DNA from: Mycobacterium sp. | GTDB lineage: Bacteria; Actinomycetota; Actinomycetes; Mycobacteriales; Mycobacteriaceae | DNA length: 42,651 nucleotides | Reading direction: 5' to 3' | Assembly (NCBI GenBank): GCA_020438905.1 | Contig: JAGQTQ010000116.1 | Span: 2,525 to 45,175 of the forward strand | In this document: in pieces, positions 9,280 to 17,041 of the stretch | How the letters are laid out: each line of letters opens with the position of its first letter | How positions within the stretch are numbered: the first letter of the stretch is position 1 | Program-made: the position numbers and the translations under genes | Notes under the pieces: generated by a model | Database searches by the model: none | Told to the model about the DNA's origin: nothing | Seen by the model: the letters and a program-made list of their open reading frames with translations, nothing else

Positions 9280-9338
9280 TCCCCGGCCGATGTGACCGAT
9301 CGCCGTGCCCTCGGCTGAGGTGAGCGTCGGCGGCGTGT

Positions 9339-9491
9339 TCAGCAGGTTTCGGGGATTTGCGGGATCAGCAGGTGGGCGTCGTATTGCGGACCCCAGTACA
9401 GGGTGACCCGGCCATGCGGTGGGTGCGGATATGCGGCCGGGAATTGGCCGCTGAGCGGGTTGCGTGAGCCCAGCGGCCGGCCGGCGACCAG
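9339..9491 (-). pseudogene. 3' remnant of the CocE/NonD hydrolase
   Basis: Minus-strand codons read VAGRPLGSRNPLSGQFPAAY and on to YWGPQYDAHLLIPQIPETC and a TGA. This is the typical C-terminal end of CocE/NonD hydrolases (PepX_C domain) and has no start of its own. It is the missing tail of the gene at 11533-13099. Joining the two parts with one copy of the CCAG repeat gives an uninterrupted 571-residue protein, reading RFL|VAGRP across the junction. The tail now sits at the left edge of the IS630 element and is untranslated or read from a chance frame. Confidence 0.88.
9488..9491. repeat. Target-site duplication CCAG, left copy
   Basis: CCAG directly left of the TGGT terminus of the IS630 element; the partner copy is at 11533-11536. 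One copy is needed to restore the hydrolase frame. Four bases is not the usual TA of IS630, so this call rests on the frame restoration. Confidence 0.6.
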
Positions 9492-9537
9492 TGGTGTGTC
9501 GCCTAATTGATGTGGTTTTTTGGTGTTAGCATGATTC

Positions 9538-10122
9538 ATGGTTGCTGCGCCGTTGTCGGTGACGGATTCGGATCGGGTTGAGTTGACGCGGATGGCGTCC
9601 TCGACGGTGTTGGCCCATCGGGTGGTCGTGCAGGCCAAAGCGTTGTTGTGGGCCGCTGAGGGCGTCGCTAATGATGAGATCGGCCGTCGGTGTGGGGTGG
9701 ACTCGGATTCGGCGCGGCGCTGGCGATCCCGGTTCGCTGAAAAGGGTGTCGCCGGGGTCGGGGTGATCGCCAAGGGACGGGGCCGCAAGCCCAGCCTGCC
9801 GCCGGGGACGGTGGCCGAGGTGCTGCGGTTGACCCGCGAGGAACTCCCTGCTGACGGGTCCACGCACTGGTCGACCCGCACCCTGGCGGCGCGGGTCGGG
9901 ATCGGCAAGGACACGGTGGCCCGGATCTGGGCCGACCACGGACTCAAGCCGTGGAAAGTCACGACCTTCAAGATCAGCAACGATCCTGCCTTCGAGGACA
10001 AACTCGTTGACGTGGTTGGCCTTTACCTCGATCCGCCCGCGCGGGCGGCGGTCTTCAGCTTCGATGAGAAGACCCAGTGCCAGGCGTTGGATCGCACCCA
10101 GCCCTCGCTGCCGATGAAACCC
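9538..10122 (+). pseudogene. IS630 transposase, 5' part
   Basis: Codes for about 195 residues of a DDE transposase: a DNA-binding N-terminus with two helix-turn-helix segments (LLWAAEGVANDEIGRRCGVD and RTLAARVGIGKDTVARIWADHG) and the start of the catalytic domain with the first acidic residue in FSFDEKTQCQALDR. The reading frame then runs into the ISL3 terminal repeat and stops at 10173. The other catalytic Asp and Glu are lost. Confidence 0.88.
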
Positions 10123-10149
10123 GGGCGCTTCCGGGATTTCTGTGGGTCA
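10123..10149 (+). repeat. Left terminal inverted repeat of the ISL3 element
   Basis: Begins GGGCGCTTCCGGG. Its inner end carries TCA (10147-10149), which is the transposase stop codon on the minus strand. Confidence 0.88.
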
Positions 10150-11379
10150 TGGTGTGGCGGGGTAGAGCTGTAATCCACCGAGGTGGAAGTAGATTGCGGT
10201 CTTGAAGTGCTCCCGGTTGCGGTAGCCGCGGGCGGAGACCCTGATGGCCTGGATGCGGGAGTTGAGGCCTTCGGCGCCGGCGTTGGTGATGCGGTGGGAG
10301 AAGTAGGACATCAGACCGGCTTCATGGCGTTTCAATGTCTTGGCCGCCTCGATGATGGGTTTGAGCCGTGAATGGGTGGCCCAGAAGTACCAGCGCCTGA
10401 AGTGTTTGACGCCCCAGCCCCGGCGCTGGTAGGACCATAGGTGGCGCAGGCTTTCCTTGATGGCCCATGCCCGCGCGGTTTTCAGGTCCCCAGCCCGCAG
10501 GGCCGCGAAACGGTCGTGGTGGCGGGCGGGAAGGTTCTCTACGGAGTACAGCCACAAATATTTTGAGCCGGCCAGGCTTTTGTCCCCGGCGCCCATCAAG
10601 GCCCGGTTCTCCTGTTTGCGCACGGTGTCCACGGCGGTGGTCAGATAGCGCATCAAGTGGTAGCGATCGAAGACGATCTTGTCCTCGGCGTCATCGAGGT
10701 GAGCGCGTACCGAGGCCGCGAACGGTTCCCACATGTCCATGGCGACCGCGGCGATCCCGTCGAGTTGCTCGGTGCTGAACTTCCCGAAGTAGCCGTCCAG
10801 GCTGGCCTGTCGGCGCTCGTCAGCGATGTATTCCACGGTGCCGGCGTCGAGGTCGCTGACCACGGTGATGTAGTCATGTCCCTTCCCGGCGGCTTTCTCA
10901 TCGACCCCGAGGTGGACCGGCACGCTGGTGGGTTTGGCGGCCAGGCCGCGGGCCACCGCGCGGTCCATCAGATGCCATGCCTCATCCCAGCTGATCCGCA
11001 GCAGCTTTGCCGCCGAGGCCACGTCACAGGCTGAGAGCACGTCGATGGCCAGCCGCTCGAACAGGGCGGTGAACCGTGAGTGCGGCTCAGCCCACGGCAG
11101 CCGCACTTGGCGCACCCCATGCTCAGGACAGGCCACCCGCGGCGGGCTGGTGTGCAGGTAGGTCATAAACGCGCACGAGTCCAGATGCCGCCAGCTGCGC
11201 TCAGCGGTGTGGTCATAGACCGCCAACACCGCATCGCAGTCCGGGCAACCAAACCGGGTCTGGGCTGGATGCTCCACCCAGACATCAACTCGCCCGTCGG
11301 CGGCCGACAACTTGACCCGGGCGACCTTCCAGGGGGCCTGAAGTCCCAACAAATGGCGGTACAACTCGGTGTCGCGCAT
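10147..11379 (-). CDS. ISL3-family transposase
   Basis: A 410-residue DDE transposase, full length for the family. The N-terminus has a zinc-binding Cys cluster (FGCPDCDAVL, with CPEHG further on), followed by a helix-turn-helix region (DVLSACDVASAAKLLRISWDEAW). The catalytic domain shows Asp in HLGVDEKAAGKGHDY, Asp in AVAMDMWEPF and Glu in NAGAEGLNSRIQ, with FDRYHLMRYL between them, all ISL3 hallmarks. The frame is intact, so the element could be active. The stop lies inside the left inverted repeat. Confidence 0.95.
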   Translation of the reverse strand: MRDTELYRHLLGLQAPWKVARVKLSAADGRVDVWVEHPAQTRFGCPDCDAVLAVYDHTAERSWRHLDSCAFMTYLHTSPPRVACPEHGVRQVRLPWAEPHSRFTALFERLAIDVLSACDVASAAKLLRISWDEAWHLMDRAVARGLAAKPTSVPVHLGVDEKAAGKGHDYITVVSDLDAGTVEYIADERRQASLDGYFGKFSTEQLDGIAAVAMDMWEPFAASVRAHLDDAEDKIVFDRYHLMRYLTTAVDTVRKQENRALMGAGDKSLAGSKYLWLYSVENLPARHHDRFAALRAGDLKTARAWAIKESLRHLWSYQRRGWGVKHFRRWYFWATHSRLKPIIEAAKTLKRHEAGLMSYFSHRITNAGAEGLNSRIQAIRVSARGYRNREHFKTAIYFHLGGLQLYPATP

Positions 11380-11419
11380 CCCCCCGATCCTGCCGCTGAC
11401 CGCCCATCAAGACCAGCCC

Positions 11420-11446
11420 TCACCCACACAGAACCCGGAAGCGCCC
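11420..11446 (-). repeat. Right terminal inverted repeat of the ISL3 element
   Basis: Reverse complement begins GGGCGCTTCCGGG and matches the left repeat at 23 of 27 bases. Its TCA (11420-11422) also ends the minus-strand frame that enters from the disrupted hydrolase. Confidence 0.88.
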
Positions 11447-11532
11447 GTCTGGAAAGCCACCGCCGACGACATCATCGCCAAGGTCCGACGCGGGCGCGCA
11501 ACTCTCAACCAGATCAAATCCCAGACGGACCA
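11447..11532 (+). pseudogene. IS630 transposase, 3' remnant
   Basis: Reads VWKATADDIIAKVRRGRATL and on to NQIKSQTDH, the usual C-terminus of actinobacterial IS630 transposases. It is in the same orientation as the 5' part at 9538, which shows that both belonged to one gene before the ISL3 insertion. The native stop is not visible and the frame continues into hydrolase DNA. Confidence 0.85.
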
Positions 11533-11536
11533 CCAG
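11533..11536. repeat. Target-site duplication CCAG, right copy
   Basis: Partner of 9488-9491, directly right of the ACCA terminus of the IS630 element. Confidence 0.6.
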
Positions 11537-13099
11537 GAAGCGCAGTTCCTCGCCGGCCCGGAACAGGGTGGCTGACGGGCCCAGCGCGACGTCGACGGAA
11601 ATCACTTGTCCTGGGCGCAGTGGCTGGGGGTCTGTACAGGCCGGAACCGGTTGCCAGGGTTGCGACTGCTCGGTGTCCAGTGCGCGCAGCGAGGCTTTCT
11701 GCCAGCCGGTGCTGACGCGGTCGCGGCCGTATCCGAACGAGCCCTCGAACCCGACGAACTTCCCGTTACGCCACTTCTCAACGCCGACGAAAAGGTCAAT
11801 GTCGTCGGCGCCGCTGACTTCCAGCCACAGCCGCGCGGCCATCGGCCCGGTGATTTCGATGTCCTCTGGGATGCTCCAGCTGAAGGCCGCCGCTCGGCGG
11901 CGGGTATCGAAGGTGAGGCTGCCCGGGGCCACCGGTGCTTCGGTGGCCAGTTTTCCGGGTGCGGTCACGTAGAGCGGCCGCCACTGTGTGCGCGCCAGCG
12001 GCCACTCGTTCTCCTCGCGGACCGAGGCGATGGTGTCGCGGTCCTCGCGGACTTCCAGGCGCACACTGCGGCCATCGGTGGCGGTGCCGTCGAGCACCCC
12101 ACGCAGGAAGGCCAGTTGCTCCGCGCGCGCGGGTTCGGAATAAAACGTTGACCATTCCCCGCCGCGGTGGGTGTAGAGGCGGGCATGGGTGGAGCTGGCC
12201 TGGTTGAACGCGCGGATCGACCCGCTGCAATGGACGTTGTGGTTGGCGAAACTGCCGCAGACCAGCATTGGCACCTCGATGGCGCGCAGTTCCGGCACCA
12301 GCGAGCGCCAGAACTGGTCGCGCAGCGGGTGCGCTTCCTGGACACGCGGCATGTCGTAGGCCTGCCGGGTGGAGCGACGCAGAACCAGACCCCAGTTGCG
12401 CATGAAACCGTTCTCCCGGATCCCGCCGGGGAACGCCGCGTCACGGTAGAGATCGCTGAAGCCCTCCCACGGGCAGATGGCGCGCAGCGCCGGAGGGTGC
12501 AGTGCGGCGGCTGCGTACTGGCTGATCGCCAGGTAGGACACCCCGAGCATCACCACCCGCCCGTCGCACCACGGCTGATCGGCCACCCACTGGATCAGGT
12601 CGTAGGTGTCTTCGCCCTCCTGGCGGGACAACCGTCGCCCGGTGCCCTCGGAGTGCCCGCAGCCACGCATGTCAGCGTTGACGACGGCGAATCCCTGAGT
12701 GGTCCACCAGGCCGGGTCGGGGGCCTCGAACCCGGTGAGGGCCGACATCCGCAACGTCTGGGGCTGGCGGGTCAGGCGGTATTGAAGCGGGATGGTCCAC
12801 CGGCGGCCGCGGCGGGTCGGCAGCTTGTCCTTCCCGTACGGGTGGATGCTGACGATCGCGGGCGCCGGCTTTTGGCCGTCTTGGCGAAAGACATTGGCCC
12901 GTAGAACGGTTCCGTCACGGACGGGAACCGCGGCGTCCCGGTCGATATGAACTCCGGTCGGCTCCCTGCTGATGATCACCGCGGGTTTGATGAGACCCCC
13001 GATTCTTCCCAGCCCGTAAAGCCACGCGCCGGGACGCCGCCACGGGCGATCCAATGCCGGCACTTCCGCTGCGGAGGCCCTTGACTCGATGCCTGTCAT
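11533..13099 (-). pseudogene. CocE/NonD-family hydrolase, 5' part, disrupted by nested IS
   Basis: Codes for the first ~522 of about 571 residues of an X-Pro dipeptidyl-peptidase (S15)/cocaine-esterase type hydrolase. The alpha/beta hydrolase core has the nucleophile Ser188 in LGVSYLAISQ and the strand NADMRGCGHSEG. The PepX_C jelly-roll begins about residue 380 and is cut after GEELRFL. The frame then runs about 37 codons through IS630 DNA and ends at a TGA in the ISL3 right repeat (11420-11422), giving a 559-residue product if translated. The core is intact but the last ~49 residues of the C-terminal domain are replaced, so activity is doubtful. GGAGA lies before the ATG. It is divergent from the TetR-type gene at 13232, which probably controls it. 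Catalytic type is sure; the substrate is unknown. Confidence 0.9.
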
Positions 13100-13164
13100 C
13101 GCCGTCTCCTGAGATCGTTCGGGAAATCAGCTGGCTCGGCGGATTGGGCTTGGAAACCGTCGCC

Positions 13165-13184
13165 GATGAAACGTCTTTCCATAC
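13165..13184. promoter_or_regulatory. Candidate operator in the hydrolase/TetR divergent promoter
   Basis: GATGAAACGTCTTTCCATAC, 65 bases before the hydrolase ATG and 47 before the TetR ATG. It is 18/20 identical to 9195-9214 and in the same orientation relative to the minus-strand gene it precedes. It is likely bound by the TetR-type protein, which would then also control itself. Confidence 0.6.
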
Positions 13185-13207
13185 TCAATGGCGCAACGTA
13201 GCACACG

Positions 13208-13213
13208 TAGGAT
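13208..13213 (+). promoter_or_regulatory. Candidate -10 element for the TetR-type gene
   Basis: TAGGAT, giving a short leader of roughly a dozen bases before the ATG at 13232. The shared 20-bp motif lies just upstream, around the -35 zone. Confidence 0.4.
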
Positions 13214-13231
13214 CGTGGTCGAGGCCATCAC

Positions 13232-14122
13232 ATGAACCCATCGAAGACTTCGGCGACACCGGATCCCTCCGACGGCGCGGGTGTCGTCGACCCCGAACTC
13301 ATCGCAGCCGCGGTGCGGGCCGCCGACACCCTGGGCTGCGACGTCGCCGACGTCCCCGTCGCGGTCATCGCCGCCACGGCCGGCATCTCGCGCAGCACCC
13401 TGTGGCGCCGTCTCGGCGGCGCCCGCGAGATCCTCGACGAAGCGGTGCGGGCCACCGGCGTGGACCCCGGCGGCCAGCCACCCGTGCGGGTCCGCGCCAT
13501 CGCTGCCGCCGCGGAACTGATCGGCGAAACAGGCTTGGCGGCAACAACACTGGACGCGGTTGCCAAGCGTGCCGGCTGCTCCGTCTACAGTCTGCACGCT
13601 GCGTTCGGCGGCCGCGACCAACTTATTCGCGCGGTCGTCGAGCACAACAGCCCGATCCGCGACATCGAAGACTATCTGGCCGCAGGTGGGCACGCCGACC
13701 TTCGGGAGAAGGTCAGAGGCCTGCTGGGAACCGTGGCTACCGCCTTCAGCCGACCACCGCGAATCGCACCTGCGATCTTCGCGGAGATGTTCGCCCGGCC
13801 GCACAGCCCCGCCGTGCAAGACTTCACCGCCTACTCCGCCCCGCGGGTGATGGGAATTCTCAACGGCTGGCTCGAGCAGGAGGTCCAAGCCGGCCGCATC
13901 CGCGATCTGCCTCGCCTCCTACTGGCCCGACAACTTCTGGGGCCGATCATCATCCACGTCCTGGCAACCCCGGCCGCACCCGATATGGCCGCCTACCCCA
14001 GGACCGAGATCGACACCGTCTGCGACATCTTCGCCGACGCATTCATCAACGCCGTGGCACTTGAGGCATCCGGTCCCGGAGTCGGTTCCCGGGGCGCATC
14101 GCCGACCCCCGTCATACCGTGA
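13232..14122 (+). CDS. TetR-type regulator with two HTH segments
   Basis: A 296-residue DNA-binding regulator, longer than a usual TetR (~200). Two TetR-like helix-turn-helix segments can be seen. The first is VAVIAATAGISRSTLWRRLGG plus AREILDEAVR, around residues 45-75. The second is GLAATTLDAVAKRAGCSVYS plus LHAAFGGRDQLIRAVVEH, around residues 95-130. A helical ligand domain follows. Either the protein has two DNA-contacting units or one is vestigial. It is transcribed away from the hydrolase, and the 20-bp motif in the shared promoter recurs before the monooxygenase, so it probably represses both and responds to their substrate. The stop overlaps the promoter of the next gene. Confidence 0.87.
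   Translation: MNPSKTSATPDPSDGAGVVDPELIAAAVRAADTLGCDVADVPVAVIAATAGISRSTLWRRLGGAREILDEAVRATGVDPGGQPPVRVRAIAAAAELIGETGLAATTLDAVAKRAGCSVYSLHAAFGGRDQLIRAVVEHNSPIRDIEDYLAAGGHADLREKVRGLLGTVATAFSRPPRIAPAIFAEMFARPHSPAVQDFTAYSAPRVMGILNGWLEQEVQAGRIRDLPRLLLARQLLGPIIIHVLATPAAPDMAAYPRTEIDTVCDIFADAFINAVALEASGPGVGSRGASPTPVIP
14115..14120 (+). promoter_or_regulatory. -10 hexamer for leaderless start at 14127
   Basis: TACCGT, six bases before a GTG start codon. It lies at the end of the TetR-type gene and touches its stop codon, so the next gene can be transcribed separately. Confidence 0.45.
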
Positions 14123-14126
14123 TGGG

Positions 14127-16139
14127 GTGAGCAGAGCAGACGCCCCGATCGAACGCCCCGGTGACCTGACGGCCGACTGGCTGACCGAGACGCTGGGTGC
14201 GGGCCGGGTCGACGGCTTCGCCGTCGAGCGCATCGGGACCGGGCAGATGAGTGAGTGCTACCGGGTGGCGCTGAGCTACGGGGAGGGAACCGGTCCGGCC
14301 TCGGTGGTGCTCAAGGTCGCCGCGAGCGACCCGGTCAGCAGGCAGACCGGCGCCGCGCTTGGCCTTTACGAGCGCGAAGTCCGCTTCTACGCCGATCTGG
14401 CCCCACGCCTGGGCGGTCCGATTGCGCAGTGTTACCACGCCTCCTGCCGGCCGGAGGCCGGCCTGTTCACCCTGCTGCTCGACGACGCCGCGCCGGCCGT
14501 GGTGGGCGATGAGATCCGGGGCGCGACGCCGGCCGAGGCCACCCTGGCGCTGACCCAGTTGGGCAGGCTGCACGCGCCGCTGATAGGCGCTTCGGGCCCG
14601 GCCGGAGCCGACTGGCTGCGCCGCGAGACCCCGATGAACCAGGGGTTGATCACCCAGTTGTTCGCCGGGTTCGCGGACCGCTACGCCGAGATTATTCGCC
14701 CCGAGCAGCGGCTGGTCTGTCAGCGGCTGGTCGACTCCTTCGACGCCTATCTCGCCGACGAGGCGGCGCCGGGGCGGCCCATGGGGCTGGTGCACGGCGA
14801 CTACCGGCTGGACAACCTGCTCTTCGGGCGGCCCGGTTCGCGGCGCGATCTGACGGTAGTGGACTGGCAGACCGTCACCTGGGGGCCGGCGATGACCGAC
14901 CTCGCCTACTTCCTCGGCTGCGCGCTGCCGGCCGAGGACCGCCGCGCCCACTACGACGACCTGCTCCGGGCCTACCACGACGGCCTGGGGCCCAACTCGC
15001 CGCTGTCTCTGGACGAGGTCCGAGAGGGAGTGCGCCGGCAGAGTTTCTTCGGGGTGATGATGACGATCGTGTCCTCGATGCTGGTGGAACGCACCGATCG
15101 GGGCGACCGGATGTTTCTCACCATGCTGGAACGGCACAGCAGCCACGTCTTGGACACCGGCGCCCTGGAAATCCTGCCGGCGGCCGCGGGAAACCCTGCG
15201 CTGCAACCGGATCCGCGCGACGAGGCGGCCCACGCACCCGGCGAGGAGCCGTTGTGGAACGAGAGCTGGTACTGGGATTTCGCCGACCCGGGTCAGGGCG
15301 TGGGCGGCTGGATCCGGCTGGGGCTGATCCCTAACCAGAAGGTGGCCTGGATCAATGCGCTGATCTGTGGACCGGACATCCCCACCGTGGCCCTGCTGGA
15401 CTTCGCCGCCCCGGTGCCGGACGATCCCAACAACGTTGTCGCCGGGGACATCGAATCCGGAAGCATCGAATTACGGCACGGCGCAACGGTTCCACTGCGC
15501 GAATACCGGGTCGAGGTCCGAGGGCCGGCCGTGGCCTACGACGACCCGTCCGCGCTGCTGGCGGGCGCAGAGGGCCGACCGGCCGAGTTGAGCATCAACC
15601 TGACCTGGGACACCGTCGGCACCCCCTACGCCTACCGGATCACCACCCGCTACGAGATTCCCTGCACGGTCAGCGGAACCGTCACCGTCGACGGCCGGAC
15701 TTATGAGATCGCCGCGGTCCCCGGCCAGCGGGACCACTCGCACGGCGTACGCGACTGGTGGGGCATGGACTGGGTGTGGAGCGCGCTGCACCTGGCCGAC
15801 GGCACCCACCTGCACGGGGTCGACCTTCGGATTCCCGGCATGCCACCGGTCAGCGTCGGCTACATCGAACCGCCCGGCGCGCCGGTGGTCGAGACCACGT
15901 CGGTGACCGCCGCGGCGGAGTTCGCCGACGACGGGTTGCCGGTCACGACGACGCTGGAGATGCTCCCCGGCCCGATCACCGCAACCGTCGACATCCGCGG
16001 CCACGCCCCGGTGCGGCTGGTGTCGCCGGATGGCCGGGTCAGCCTGTTCCCGCGGGCCTGGGCGTCGGTACGGACCGCCGACGGCCGCGACGGAGTGGGC
16101 TGGCTGGAGTGGAACCGCAACCTGCCAGCTGCGGACTAA
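14127..16139 (+). CDS. Kinase-lipocalin-like fusion protein
   Basis: A 670-residue two-part protein of unknown substrate. Residues ~20-340 are an aminoglycoside-phosphotransferase/choline-kinase-like fold: Lys in VVLKVAAS, the catalytic loop LVHGDYRLDNLLFG and the metal Asp in VVDWQTVTWGP. All key residues are present, so it should phosphorylate a hydroxyl group. From about residue 370 (WNESWYWDF, GGWIRLGL) to the end is a beta-rich domain like those now grouped as DUF7064/DUF7065, resembling AttH/CrtC lipocalin-like hydratases; it has HSHGVRDWWGMDWVW as a striking His/Trp motif. The start is taken at GTG 14127, since upstream codons overlap the regulator and a TACCGT hexamer lies six bases before it. 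Such fusions in mycobacteria may handle steroid- or terpene-like hydroxyl compounds; that is inference. Confidence 0.82.
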   Translation: MSRADAPIERPGDLTADWLTETLGAGRVDGFAVERIGTGQMSECYRVALSYGEGTGPASVVLKVAASDPVSRQTGAALGLYEREVRFYADLAPRLGGPIAQCYHASCRPEAGLFTLLLDDAAPAVVGDEIRGATPAEATLALTQLGRLHAPLIGASGPAGADWLRRETPMNQGLITQLFAGFADRYAEIIRPEQRLVCQRLVDSFDAYLADEAAPGRPMGLVHGDYRLDNLLFGRPGSRRDLTVVDWQTVTWGPAMTDLAYFLGCALPAEDRRAHYDDLLRAYHDGLGPNSPLSLDEVREGVRRQSFFGVMMTIVSSMLVERTDRGDRMFLTMLERHSSHVLDTGALEILPAAAGNPALQPDPRDEAAHAPGEEPLWNESWYWDFADPGQGVGGWIRLGLIPNQKVAWINALICGPDIPTVALLDFAAPVPDDPNNVVAGDIESGSIELRHGATVPLREYRVEVRGPAVAYDDPSALLAGAEGRPAELSINLTWDTVGTPYAYRITTRYEIPCTVSGTVTVDGRTYEIAAVPGQRDHSHGVRDWWGMDWVWSALHLADGTHLHGVDLRIPGMPPVSVGYIEPPGAPVVETTSVTAAAEFADDGLPVTTTLEMLPGPITATVDIRGHAPVRLVSPDGRVSLFPRAWASVRTADGRDGVGWLEWNRNLPAAD

Positions 16140-16166
16140 CCGCGGTTTCTCAGCTCTTGAAGGGTT

Positions 16167-16826
16167 TCAGCCCTTGACGACCTGGGTTCCGCCGGCGAGC
16201 TCGTCGTGCTTGCCCTGCTTGGTCGGGCTGCTGTTGATCGTCACCGCGATCACGATGTAGGCGATCAGGGCCAGCAGGCCGCCGACGTACGGGATGACCG
16301 ACAGCAGGGTGAAGGCGTTGCGGATCGCCGATTGCTTGACATCGGGCTTCGGCGCCCCGCCCGGGCCGTGCACCCGCAGGCCCAGAAGCATCTTGCCCAC
16401 GGTGCGGCCCTGGGTGACCTCCATGGCGACGAAGTAGGCGAACATCAGCACGCCCGAGAACAAACCCGTGACCATGATGTTGTCGGCGGCGTGGAAGATT
16501 ACGGCCAGCACACCCGCCACGATCCCGACCAGCAGTCCGTCGATGATGCGGGCGCCGAACCGCACGCCCAGGCCGCCGGGCTGTGCCCCGTAGCCCAGCG
16601 GGGGCATCGAGGGATAACCGCCGGCCGGGCCGTACGGTGCCGGCGGCGGGGGATACCCGGCGGGCGGCGGCGGGGGATAACCGCCGGCCGGGGGCGGCGG
16701 ATAGCCGGCGGGCGGGGGAGGCGGATACCCGCCCGGCGCGGGTTGTCCGTAGGGGTTGGGCGGCGGGGGCGGCGGGAAGCCTGAGGGTTGCCCGTAGGCG
16801 TTGGGATCCTGATCACCCGTGGTCAT
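16167..16826 (-). CDS. RDD-family membrane protein with Pro-rich N-terminus
   Basis: 219 residues. The first ~75 are a Pro/Gly/Tyr-rich low-complexity region with repeats such as PPPPPAGYPPPP, coded by imperfect short DNA repeats (about 16610-16750). The rest is an RDD domain with an Arg (GVRFGARIIDGLLVG) at the start of the first membrane helix, three or four hydrophobic segments, and the Asp of KPDVKQSAIRN later. RDD proteins are poorly understood; some act in ion transport, and the Pro-rich tail is common in mycobacterial membrane proteins. It is convergent with the kinase-lipocalin gene, with only 27 bases between stops. Confidence 0.88.
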   Translation of the reverse strand: MTTGDQDPNAYGQPSGFPPPPPPNPYGQPAPGGYPPPPPAGYPPPPAGGYPPPPPAGYPPPPAPYGPAGGYPSMPPLGYGAQPGGLGVRFGARIIDGLLVGIVAGVLAVIFHAADNIMVTGLFSGVLMFAYFVAMEVTQGRTVGKMLLGLRVHGPGGAPKPDVKQSAIRNAFTLLSVIPYVGGLLALIAYIVIAVTINSSPTKQGKHDELAGGTQVVKG

Positions 16827-17041
16827 CGCGAACTCCTGACGGTCGTCGGTGATGTCGAACCTACCCGTTGCGGCAGGGGCGCGTCCGTTCGCGGAGCCGG
16901 GCGCGTCGCCGCCACGGCCACCGAATGCGTGCTGAGCGCGGGTTACGGTCGCACTGTGATTCCCGCCGCCGCGACCCCGGCCGACGTGCGGACCACTCGT
17001 TTGCTGGACCTAGCCGCCCGGTTGACTATCGTCGGGAGCCG

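Larger units (their letters stand above)
10123..11446 (-). mobile_element. ISL3-family insertion sequence, complete
   Basis: A 1324-bp element with 27-bp terminal inverted repeats (10123-10149 and 11420-11446) that match at 23 of 27 positions, the outer 13 (GGGCGCTTCCGGG) perfectly. It holds one full transposase gene. ISL3 elements usually duplicate 8 bases of target, but the flanks here (TGAAACCC left, GTCTGGAA right) do not match, which fits an adjacent deletion that removed the middle of the IS630 host. Confidence 0.88.
9492..11532 (+). mobile_element. IS630-family element, split and partly deleted by an ISL3 element
   Basis: The outer element of a nested pair inside the hydrolase gene. 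Its ends are imperfect inverted repeats (9492-9515 and 11509-11532, about 17 of 24 bases alike, starting TGGT and both containing TTGAT-TGG). It carries a transposase gene broken into a 5' part (9538-10122) and a 3' part (11447-11532). The two parts add up to about 717 bases, so roughly 0.4 kb of the middle, including the catalytic core after the first Asp, is gone. It cannot transpose on its own. Confidence 0.8.

Noticed and set aside
9486..11532. GACCA as a 5-bp target duplication for the IS630 element (9486-9490 and 11528-11532).
   Set aside because: It also restores the frame, but then the ends of the element do not start with matching bases; CCAG leaves TGGT at both termini.
16160..16175. 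AAGGG/CCCTT stem between the kinase-lipocalin and RDD genes as a terminator.
   Set aside because: Only five pairs, no T-run, and it lies over the RDD stop; too weak to call.
16610..16750. Repeat-rich segment considered as a CRISPR or regulatory repeat.
   Set aside because: It is the coding repeat of the Pro/Gly/Tyr-rich RDD N-terminus, with no spacer pattern.
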